64,000 nucleotides of DNA, taken from Paralichthys olivaceus. Its lineage: Eukaryota > Chordata > Actinopteri > Pleuronectiformes > Paralichthyidae. Positions within the stretch are counted from its first letter, which is position 1, and the number at the start of each line of letters is the position of its first letter. Location of the stretch: NCBI RefSeq assembly GCF_024713975.1, contig NC_091099.1, forward strand, positions 9,488,501 to 9,552,500, in the 5' to 3' direction. The translations under genes were made by a program, and so were the position numbers. Positions 37,200 to 53,172 of the stretch are shown piece after piece. The notes beneath the pieces were generated by a model. It had not been told where the DNA came from. It worked only from the letters and a program-made list of their open reading frames with translations, and searched no databases.

Positions 37200-38579
37200 G
37201 GAGCATACAACGTCAGTGCCGTCACCATATGAGCAGTCTGCACTGAGGCAGAGCTGGAGCTGCCAAATAGTGGAGTAGAAAAACAGTAAGTGTTTACAAT
37301 GACATCACACTTACAGGGACGTTTGCACACAAAACATTGGGACAGCGCCACAAAGGGGCCCCCACTTACAGGCCAATAATATGTCCAACATCCGTGCACA
37401 ATTCCTGATTGAGTAAAGTGCTCATTGAAGTCATTCCTCGTTCACTGGTTGCTCTATAGCTTTAAGCAAAGCCACACATCATTGGATGTATTTTAAAAAC
37501 TGCTTCTTGTTCATTGTGCACTCCAAGAAAAGCTTAGAAAATAAAATAAACGATCATGTGAGGGATTTGAAAACAATCTGACAGGTAAAGGGGTATTTAA
37601 GATTCCAGGTGGGGCCAGTGCCCCTCACGCCCCTGCTCGCCAGATCCGCCCCTGACACAGACCAATAGATCAAGGGGTTTCTGGGAAAAGACACGTGTTT
37701 CAATGTCACCTATTGTTTGCCATTTGCTTGATGGGTGTTGAACCTATAGATAACAGAGCGGGCAGACAAAAAAGCAAAGAGAAAAAACGAGCAAAGTCCG
37801 CAGCAGATGATTCAGTGAGGTGCACATTAAAGTTATTTCTTGTTGAATGTGAGCTCTGCTGCTTTGAGCAGATTGTGTGTTTCTTATTAATCATTATATA
37901 TTATTAGTATTTATCTATATAATCTTATATATTATATATTATACATTATCACTGTTTGTAAGTGATTTCAAAAAGCCCCCCCTCCCTGGCAGTGTGGAGC
38001 TGTTCACTGCCCGTGGTGCTGAAATTGGGAAACTTGTAATTGAAAGTTGTAATTGCCCTTATCGACCACAGGAGGGAGGTGAGTACCCACTCAGTCAGCA
38101 ATACGATTTGTATGACGCTTTAATGTCAGACCTTCATTCACTGAATATCCAGAATATAAAACTGACAAATAAAATACATTTTAACATTTTAATTTATTTC
38201 TAGACTCTATGAATAGAAAATGAATAGTGTTGATGGAGTAGCATATGCAGTTGTACAATACAAATGTAGAATCATACAATATACTAAATGCTGTAGCTTT
38301 ATTATATATCATTGTTATGGACTCCACATACTGTTTATAGTTCAAAGGAAAAAAGGGGAAGGATGTTTTCTGTGATGATTTTAACACACTTTTAACACAA
38401 CTGCTTTTTATTTCCATTAAATGTAATGATTTTTCTCATACTTTTATTACGTGTTCGATGTGTCAAATTTGGATTACATTTGATGAAGTAAATGGGGTTA
38501 CTTTCCTTGTTTAGGCAGAGCTATTAAGAAGAAGAAAGAAAATAACATATACAGACAGATATATGAACCATTCAGAATG
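37200..38579. other. Interval between mapk8ip2 and the ZP3-type gene
   Basis: No exon was recognised. A stretch near 37590-37670 (GC-rich, 'ccagtgcccctcacgcccct', 'cagatccgcccctga') looks like an old transposon piece, but I cannot name it. The rest is AT-rich without visible structure. Confidence 0.4.
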
Positions 38580-38585
38580 TTTATT
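38580..38585 (-). promoter_or_regulatory. Poly(A) signal of the ZP3-type gene
   Basis: TTTATT on the plus strand is AATAAA on the minus strand, only 31 bp past the stop. A very short 3' UTR of this kind is usual for fish ZP genes. Confidence 0.8.
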
Positions 38586-38616
38586 TCAATGGCCATTGCT
38601 GTGGCAGCGCATTGAG

Positions 38617-40977
38617 TTAAAAACGAGCATGCGTTGAGGCAAAGTCCCTCTCTTCGATGCGGATTGGACCCATGGTGACATCACCTTCCCATTTGAAAAC
38701 TGAGAAAGAAAAACAGAAGATGTGTGTTACACTATCACTATTGTTGTCTCTCAACCCAGACAAGCAGATACTTTGATAGAAATTTTACAAAATGCTGGCT
38801 GTTAAATTTTTCTTATATGATATCAAACAATTTTATAATTATTTAATTATGTAGGAAAAACATACCTTCACTGGAATCTTGGGATACACTACGTATCTTC
38901 CTACCAGGGGCAGATGCTCCACCATATGAGCCACCTACACCAGATGCTCCACCATATGAGCCACCTACACCAGATGTTCCACCATATGAGCCACCTACAC
39001 CAGAGGAGGCGCCATATGAGCCACCTACACCAGAGGAGGCGCCATATGAGCCACCTGCACCAGATGAAGTGCCATATGAGCCACCTGCACCAGATGAAGT
39101 GCCATATGAGCCACCTGCACCAGATGAAGTGCCATATGAGCCACCTGCACCAGGGGAAGAACCAGTCTTGGGAAATCCAGAAGACTCACAGGAGCCACAG
39201 GCTCCATCAGCACCGCTGGCCTCCCTCCACCTGGGTAGAAAAGGAGGTGTAAGATAAGAAGTCCCAAACAATTCTCCTGTCATGCTTTTGAATTCACACA
39301 CATACACATATATGTGCACACTCGCAGACTCACCCATTGATGTAGGAACAAGCTCTATGTTCATTATCAATGCTGTAGGCAGCTGATGTTGCTTTCAAGT
39401 GGCAAGTAATGTAGAGCTGGTTTGATTAACAGAGAATTTAGAATGTTATTAAGCCCAATATTGCTGATTTTTATGCTTAATAGAAAATATTAGAACATTA
39501 GGTTAGGTTTGGAGATACTCACTAGTCCACTATCAGCTCCCTGGAACCTGAAGGCCTCCAGCTGGAACCCTAGCTTGTGCTCTGCAGAGCGAGCCATGAA
39601 TTTTGAGGAGGAGCCTGTGATCCTGGCATCGACCAAACACCTGCACGCAAGAAAAACATTCATATTTAAAGAGGGACATGCTGGGTGTTTGTGATAATCA
39701 CTTATCACTCAGCAGGACGATTCAAGTTAACTTTTTGAAACTACCTCACCCATTGTTTTCAACGAAGGCATATCTGGGGCTGGAGGATGCATCGGGAGAA
39801 AGAGTAGCCACACAGCTGTCCACAAAAACACGGAGGGGCACGTGGAAGAACTGCTTGACGGTGGCCTCAATATTAACCATATCTCCCAGGAAATACTGGT
39901 AGCTTGGCCTTTCAAATTGCCAGTCATCTGTGCATTTAAAAACATACATTTTATTAATGCTGACAAAGACACATTTTTAATTACAGGTCCATGAAATACA
40001 CAGATACATATTTCTGTAACTCACCAGTCATGAGTTTCAGTGTGAAGTATAAGAATTCCTCTGCCATCTTAACTGCAGAGAATGGGATCCACAGAGGGTC
40101 AAGAGGAAGGCTGCTCACATTGTGCTTCCTAAATGATTAAACAGGTTTCCTTAGTATACAAGCAACTTAAGCATTCCTTCATATTTGTTGTATTCCATAC
40201 TGGAATTTATTTGTTTAAATGCTATATATATATATATTAAGAGTTTGTTTATGTTTTGCTTGTTTATTGCCACACTTCTTGTTGATCGATTACATACCTT
40301 GGGTAGTGACACTCCACAATTACAGCAGCTTTGCTTGTCCTCACCACAGGAGAACCACCCAGACTTTGAGGATTATAGTTCAGAGTGAAGGTGTAGATAA
40401 GGGCATCTTCTGTCATCTGGCAAAAGAAGAAGAGGGATAAATAATAGCATAAGCAAACAGCAATATGACCAAACCTATTTTCCCATAGTTATAGTTAATA
40501 GTCATCATAATGCATTTGTTTTATTGTGCTTACTGCTAATGAGCTGCCACAGCCATGAAGTTCAGATTGAAAAATCAACACTTGGGCACCATTGTCCTCT
40601 CCTACAGCATTACAGCTTCCCAGAGTAAGGTCGGCAGAATTGATGAACTGGCCAATCCCAAACAGGTCCTTCTTGACTTCCACCAGAGCATCCCTTTCTC
40701 TGCACTCAACAGCAACAGTTGCAGCAGGAACTGGATATCTCAGCTCAAAAGGCACCTCAGGCTGGAGCTCAGGCTTGGGATCTTCAGGGTATTCCCAGGT
40801 GAGTGGTTTCTCAAATGTTTGCTTTACCTGTTGGGGCTCTTGAGGCGACTGTTTGCTGGGCTCCTGTCTCACAGATGGATTCTGGTAATTTGGTTTTTGT
40901 ACTGGCTTCATCCACTGAGCATCACATAAGCCGCCAAGCAAGGACAGTGCCACAAGGCACACCGCAGTACACTTCAT
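38617..40977 (-). CDS. Zona pellucida sperm-binding protein 3-type egg-coat protein, 8 exons
   Basis: Secreted structural glycoprotein of the fish egg envelope, with one ZP module. Exons in transcript order: 40977-40534, 40416-40298, 40128-40025, 39927-39750, 39640-39523, 39416-39334, 39230-38866, 38699-38617; together 497 aa. I chose the ATG at 40977 because it opens the signal peptide MKCTAVCLVALSLLGGLCDA and aligns with the start of the neighbouring ZP gene; in-frame ATGs at 40983 and 41010 are alternatives. A short Pro/Gln-rich stretch precedes the ZP-N half (VAVECRERDALVEVKKDLFG). LIYTFTLNYNP, ECHYPRKHNVSS and LYITCHLKATSA are ZP3 hallmarks. The C-terminal exon carries eight 10-residue Gly-Ser-Tyr repeats and a possible furin-like site (RKIR). 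KWEGDVTMGPIRIEER follows. No transmembrane tail is seen. Many fish have several zp3 paralogues, so no symbol is assigned. Confidence 0.93.
38914..39155 (-). repeat. Coding minisatellite: eight 30-bp units in the ZP3-type gene
   Basis: Eight units encode G-(A/V)-G-G-S-Y-G-(T/A/G)-(S/T/A)-S-type decapeptides. The period is exactly 30 bp, so unit gain or loss keeps the frame. Neighbouring units differ at few positions and fall into three adjacent subtypes, a pattern typical of recent local expansion. Confidence 0.95.
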
Positions 40978-41052
40978 CACCATGACTTCACAACAACGAG
41001 TGTTCTGCACAGTTCACTGGGTGCTGTAAGGAAGGTGGATATGTGCACATAC

Positions 41053-41059
41053 TTTTATA
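41053..41059 (-). promoter_or_regulatory. TATA box of the ZP3-type gene
   Basis: TATAAAA on the minus strand, 76 bp upstream of the chosen ATG at 40977. The spacing matches that of the divergent ZPB-type neighbour. Confidence 0.75.
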
Positions 41060-43508
41060 ACACGGTGAACATGTTTACTCCCAATACATTCCCGCCCCAT
41101 AAACTGGCCACTCCTCATCAGACCAAATGAGTGTAAACCTTAGCCAATGACATGAGTGCAGCTGTTGACAAAAACCTATGGAACCCCCCAAGCTGTGTTG
41201 AGACATTTTCAACAGAGTCCAGATTATTTAATCTGTTGATACATAAAATGGGACTGTGCAAAGAAAATTATAATAATTACAATTAATTGTACTTAATATG
41301 TTTAATATAAATCAATGTGAGGTTAATGTACCAGATTGAACAGCATCATGCTGGTTAATTGAAAGTTTACATACATTTTCCTTAAAGCAGATGAGAAAAT
41401 AGGTATAAATAGTTGACAACCATGTTCCAAGTTATGTTGACCATGAATTAAGTCTACTTGCCCTCAACATGACATGTTGACTTCTGCAACCTGCCAAAGT
41501 ACATTTTGCAAAAGGTTGAAAGTCTATTTGGCTCGAGCAAAGTCACAAAGAGAAGATAACCTTAACTCACACTTTTAACCAGAGCAGGGAGAAAAGTAAA
41601 AAAGACTGTGAACAAACTTTTTATTGTTACAAAGCACTGAGTAGTTTTGATCGGATGATGATATTGTGAGCTCGAAAACAGCTGGTGTTTGAAATCAGTA
41701 TGTGCGACTAAATAAAGACCTTTAACACACATCTGCTTCTTAATCTTTAAATTGAAAAGCTCTTTGCCTTGTTGTGGATGTGTTTTTACAAAAAAAGTCC
41801 TCTTCCTCTTTCCTTGCCTTTCATTTAAACTTTTATCTTTTACCAACTTTATTTTACCATTATTTTTACTTTGATGTTTTTATTTATTTATTTAGCACTT
41901 TATAAAAGATATAAATACAAAGAAATGGATTAAATTAAAACTAACAAACAAAACAAAACAAAACAAATAAATAAATAAAAAAACATCAAGTAACCCATTT
42001 AAAATAGTGCACATTAAAGTAATGAAAAAAATATTAAATAATAAAAACTTGAAGAATGAGCATGTAAGCAAACTAAGACAAAAGTACTATAGAGAACCAG
42101 CCAGCAATTAAATGTGCCTTTTAACATCTTTTAAAATGTTTAATAGTATAACATTTCAATGCCAGATGTGAAAAGTTATTCCATAGTTTAGCACCCCTAT
42201 AACGTATTAAGGAACTGAGCTTGACTTGTTCGAAATTGAGGAGGGTGAAGATCTGCAGCTTGCCTAGTTGCATAAGAATGAACCAACCAATTTGCTTTAA
42301 AATAGCACATAAAGTGCTCAGGAATATTTCCTTTACTTTTATATATCTCATAGATAAAAACACAGATTTTAAGTATATTGATGTCCTAAATAGTAAGGAT
42401 TCCAAGTCCTTTGAATAAAGGAGTTGATGCAGCATATGATTCAGAACGTGTTGCAATTCTAGAAAAGCGTTTCTGAAGGACCAGAATTCTGTGAAGGGTA
42501 GTAGGAAATGTATATCGTCAGCAAAAACAACAAGCGATTTCTTATGGTTGTTTGCCTTTTACAAACTGACTTCACTGACTAGCTGGCATTATTTAACAAA
42601 CTGAATATCTTAGCTATCTCTATGTTAAGTGACCACTTATATTTAAAATGTAACCTATCTAAAAACCTAAAACCAACGTATTACTGTCTACATATTGTAT
42701 TAGACAGAATTTAACAAGACTTTTTTTTTTATTAAAGTTATAACTCATCTGAGTTCTTCTGATTTCTACAAGGGCATGAAAACAGTGACAAGAGCTATGT
42801 CAGACCAACCTGAATTGGCAAACATCAAGCGTCCTGTGTGCTTTTCCCTGAGCAAAGGTCCCACACTCTTTTTTTTCTCAGTATTTTATTGAAATTAACT
42901 GTATTTATTACACATATCCCATACATAAATATCAAAAGCAATTTTAACAAATTATACAATTTGAGGAAATAGCAATATTTATGTCACACTTTAATTATGA
43001 TGTACAACAATGCACTGGTTAAAAAAATTGTCTTTGTAGATTTTTAAACAATACATTTTCACTTTTCAGTATAGGCATGACTCCAGCTGAAGATTTATTT
43101 AATTTAATTTTGAATAAAATTCAAAAGTGTAAAAAAAAAAAAAGAAATCGGAAATTCATGATGAATGTGATCTACATTTAGATTTCGAAATTGAAAGATA
43201 TAGAAAACTGAAGATATTTTAAATTCAGGATTTGCTGAGTCAAAAACAAACCTTCAGTATATCAGATGTGGCTCAATTACATCTACTGAATACTATACTA
43301 TACTAGATACTCTGTTTTAAGCATAGTGTGTACTCATGCATACATGATATGTTTTTTCTATCATAAATTCTGATTGTGAGTTGTTTGACATTATCTCACA
43401 TCTTGTCATTGCTTCACCAAACACCGCCCAGTAAGCGGAGCATTTCATTTGCAGTTGCAGGCAACAAATAGGATGTGAGATATCGACAAGTCTGTCTTAG
43501 CAATATCT
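41060..43508. other. Divergent intergenic region between the two ZP genes
   Basis: A 2.4-kb AT-rich interval that holds both ZP promoters at its ends. No conserved exon was seen apart from a probable LINE remnant in its middle (42121-42456). A simple A/T-rich stretch with AAACAAAAC and AAATAAAT runs lies near 41940-41985. Confidence 0.6.
42121..42456 (-). mobile_element. Probable LINE retrotransposon remnant (C-terminal piece)
   Basis: The minus-strand frame contains SLIRYRGAKLWNNFSHLALK followed by a short stretch ending FKR. The pattern R-Y-R-G-x-K-x-W-N followed by a short Phe-Lys-rich end is typical of the extreme C-terminus of reverse-transcriptase polyproteins of non-LTR elements. Only about 110 codons are open and the upstream RT was not found. 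Clade unknown. Confidence 0.5.
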
Positions 43509-43515
43509 TATAAAA
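43509..43515 (+). promoter_or_regulatory. TATA box of the ZPB-type gene
   Basis: TATAAAA, 81 bp upstream of the ATG at 43590. It mirrors the arrangement of the divergent ZP3-type gene. Confidence 0.8.
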
Positions 43516-43560
43516 GGCAGCAAATTTGCCCCACATTTTTCACAGCATCTGGTGTTCTTC

Positions 43561-43587
43561 ATGAACCGGTCTGCTGTGAAGCCATAA
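43561..43587 (+). promoter_or_regulatory. Short upstream ORF in the ZPB-type leader
   Basis: ATG AAC CGG TCT GCT GTG AAG CCA TAA, eight codons, ends two bases before the main ATG at 43590. It lies downstream of the TATA box and so is probably in the mRNA. It may allow reinitiation or be bypassed. Its effect is unknown. Confidence 0.45.
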
Positions 43588-43589
43588 CA

Positions 43590-45735
43590 ATGAAGCTGAT
43601 CGGTGGTTGTCTCCTGGCATTGGCCCTGCTTGGCTGTCTGACTGACGCTCAAGTTTTCAAGTCTCAGCAGTCCCAGCAGCCCCAAAAGCCCCAGCAGCCT
43701 CAGAAGCCTCAACAGCCTCAACAGCCCCAGCCTCCCAGATATACACCACCACAACAATCTCAAAAGCCACAGAATCCAAACCAAAAGTACCAGCCCCAGC
43801 AGCCTAAGCAGACAGACGTATTTCACTCCTGTGATGTGAGTGAACAGTACAAGATACAATGTGGGGCTCCCGGCATTTCTGGCCAAGAGTGTGAAGCTAT
43901 AAACTGCTGCTTTGATGGACGCACCTGCTATTATGGCAAAAGTGGTAAGTATTTCTGTATTCCTCAAAAAACTTAATAGATACACAATTCTTCACTTTTG
44001 GTGAACTTAAAAGTATTCAAAGAGTAGAGCATGACCATGACTGCTCTCTACCTTGCTCTTTTTAGTGACTCTTCAGTGCACCAAAGACGGCCAGATGATT
44101 GTGGTGGTGGCCAGAGATGCCACCCTTCCCAACCTCGACTTGGAGACAATTAGTTTCCTTGGAGATGCTCAAAACTGCAGTCCTGTTGGTACCACTTCAG
44201 CTTTTGCGATCTATCAGTTCCCTGTCACAGCCTGCGGAACCACCATGATGGTAAGCTCTGCAACTCTTTTGACTCTTCAGTTTGATTTTGATCCATTTTT
44301 GTCAGGTAGTTGTCAAAAGTGTCATACTGCCAACTTACTGTAGGAGGAGCCTGGTGTTGTCATCTATGAGAACAGGATGTCCTCCGCGTATGAAGTCGCT
44401 ATTGCATCTAAAGGAATTATCACCAGAGACAGCAGCTTTGAGTAGGTGTTTTTCTTTCCATACTACTGGTCACAACATAAAAGGTTACTATATTCCGGCT
44501 TTCAATAATCTGGCAATTATGTTGTATCAAGAAGATATACTACAAGTGTGTGGGGTCAAAGGGTTATATTTTACTATCCAAACCTCACTGACACGCACCT
44601 TATGTCTTTTCTTAGGCTACTAGTCCAGTGTAGATATATTGGAACCTCAATTGAGCCTCTGATCATTGAGGTTGGCCTGGTTCCTCCACCACCTCCAGTT
44701 GCAGCTCCTGGACCTCTGCGTGTGGAGCTCAGACTGGGCAATGGACAGTGTTTGACCAAGGGCTGTGTGGAAGGTTAGTGTGAATGTAATAGTTTGTGCA
44801 GTAAACATCATTAAACAATGTCTGTGCCACCAACCAATCTCTATGTTTGATCAGAGGAGGTGGCCTATTCCTCTTATTACATGGATAGCGACTACCCTGT
44901 CACAAAGGTGCTCCGGGATCCAGTGTACGTTGAGGTCAGAATCCTAGAGAGGTCTGATCCCAACCTGGTCTTGACTCTTGGAAGGTGCTGGACAACCACT
45001 GACCCCTATCCTCACAGTCTTCCTCAGTGGGACTTGCTTATTGATGGGTAAGTGTTGGCTTGTCTTGTAGAAGAGGTATTGATTATACATTTTGAATCAT
45101 ATGCCTAAGCCATTTTCCACCCTCTCTGCTCTTGACATAGTTGCCCCTACCGCGATGATCGATACCAGACCTCCCTAGTGCCAGTGGGTGCCACACCAGA
45201 CATTCCGTGCCCAACCCACTACAGGCGTTTTATTTTCAAGATGTTCACTTTTGTAGCTGGTGGTGCTTCCAATCCTGGCAAGGGAGGAGCTGCAGATCCA
45301 GGGAGTTTTACTCCTCTCAAGGAAAAGGTATAGGATCCCACTCTCAGGATTTCTTTGGCTTTGTTTTTACTTTCTTTTTAATACAACCTCATATACATTT
45401 TACTAACAATATCCTTATTTTCCGACAGGTGTATATACACTGTGATGCAGCTGTGTGCCAACCCTCTCTTGGAAATAATTGTGAACCTAGATGTTTCAGA
45501 AAGAGTAAGTAGTACAGTCTGATATTTGATTATAAATGCACCACTAGTATTGTGTTTCTATGAAGTCTCTTTCCCATCATTTACCCTGTGGCATCATGTG
45601 TCTTATGTTTGATGAGAACTGACCACTGTTATTTCCTTGTGCACAGGGAGAGACATTTCTGCTGTCTACATGAGCAGGACGGAGGCCACTGTGGTTACAA
45701 GCCAGGAGATTCAATTCATTGACCCTGCTCAGTAA
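43590..45735 (+). CDS. ZPB/ZP4-type egg-coat protein with Pro/Gln repeats and trefoil domain, 8 exons
   Basis: Secreted structural protein of the egg envelope, of the choriogenin H / ZPB class. Exons: 43590-43944, 44066-44250, 44344-44441, 44616-44773, 44855-45047, 45141-45327, 45429-45504, 45647-45735; together 446 aa. The signal peptide is MKLIGGCLLALALLGCLTDA. A Pro/Gln-rich region of tandem PQKPQQ-like units follows (about residues 24-75), the kind of segment cross-linked by transglutaminase when the egg envelope hardens. Next is a trefoil (P-type) domain whose Cys pattern includes EAINCCFDGRTCYYGK, then a full ZP module (LQCTKDGQMIVVVARD ... LRVELRLGNGQC ... GRCWTTTDPYPHS ... VYIHCDAAVCQPS). 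Cleavage site RKRR sits at the exon 7/8 junction, and a short tail without a membrane segment follows. The frame is intact. Confidence 0.94.
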
Positions 45736-45813
45736 CAACATCCAGAAAGAACTTTCTGGCATGAAATCTCTGTTCCCAATGCTTTGTAGAAAGTGCTTTG
45801 TGAAAGAGTTCCA

Positions 45814-45819
45814 AATAAA
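45814..45819 (+). promoter_or_regulatory. Poly(A) signal of the ZPB-type gene
   Basis: AATAAA, 79 bp past the stop at 45735, gives a short 3' UTR like that of the ZP3-type gene. Confidence 0.8.
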
Positions 45820-45839
45820 GTTGCATGTTGCTGAACGTC

Positions 45840-46380
45840 AATCACTGCGATCTCATGGCCTAGAAAATTGTGTTCTCACAGTAACATGAGGGAACCAAGA
45901 TGAAGAATCCATTTGACTGCCTGCAGGCTGACATTTTGAATATCTTCCTGAACTTAAAACACTAAAAATAAATAAATAAACTGTCTTAGTCCCAGTTATC
46001 CATAGTATATAAGCATTTGAGCAATTTGTGGTGGTTTTGAATACCATCATATAGCATCTATGGGTTATATTTAATGGAATAATGTGTTCTTTACTTCAAA
46101 CTTGCATTTCACATTTATTGGCTGGGACTAGAATACCAAAACATAAAAAATAACACAAAGTAAACCGGACTACAATTACTCAACATCTCTCTGAAACAAA
46201 CCTTTAACAAAAAGGGAACCTGGTAGATTTATTTTAGAGCTGCTTTATTTGACTGTGTGTACCAGAGGGGCCCTCACCATTCACGCCACTGTCAAACCAC
46301 TCCCCCCAAATAAACACTACACTTCCCAGACACCCTCAAGGTATGCGGAAGACATGACGTGTCAAGATGTAACCCCCCCC
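45840..46380. other. Short interval between the ZPB-type gene and the chkb promoter
   Basis: AT-rich spacer with no exon or repeat that I could recognise. Confidence 0.5.
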
Positions 46381-46384
46381 CAAA

Positions 46385-46688
46385 AAACAACCAATGAGAT
46401 GAGAGAGTGGACGCGGAGTCGCACGGTGATTGGACAGAGCAGACGTCAGTTCGGCTCAGTCCGGAACACTCGACGCTGTAGGTGGACGTCAGTAATCTGA
46501 GTTTCATGGTGGATTAATGCTCGATGTAAACCGCCCCCCTCATGCTGCTGCCCTCACCGGCCTGTTATGGTCGTCTTTTCCGGTTAAGAAGCATTACCGG
46601 TGCGCTGCGTTTCTCAGCGAGTCCGCGCTGCCGCCTCACACCGACATTTCCCGACCGCCGTCCGCTGCTCCTCGCCCGAAAACTCACG
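46385..46688 (+). promoter_or_regulatory. chkb promoter and 5' UTR with CCAAT boxes, CpG-rich
   Basis: CCAAT is present at 46391-46395 and in reverse (ATTGG) at 46429-46433. CpG is frequent from about 46410 into exon 1. No TATA box was noted, which fits a housekeeping gene. Confidence 0.55.

Positions 46689-53172
<6,484 letters not shown>

Noticed and set aside
37063-37278. Plus-strand frame that looks like a signal peptide followed by a Glu-rich tail
   Set aside because: The Ala/Leu run comes from the CTG repeat and the Glu run from a GAG-rich simple sequence, both in the mapk8ip2 CpG region. No homologue is recognised and no supporting exon was found.
38914-39252. Plus-strand frame with His-Met-Ser-His repeats
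   Set aside because: It is the shadow of the 30-bp repeat in the minus-strand ZP3-type exon, which joins in phase to seven other ZP exons.
42121-42456. The 111-residue minus-strand frame as a host gene
   Set aside because: It has no partner exons and a retroelement-type C-terminal signature, so it is listed as a LINE remnant.
43497-43985. Minus-strand frame with long Leu-Arg runs (LLRLLRLL)
   Set aside because: It is the complement of the Pro/Gln repeat in exon 1 of the ZPB-type gene, which has intact splice sites and family motifs on the plus strand.
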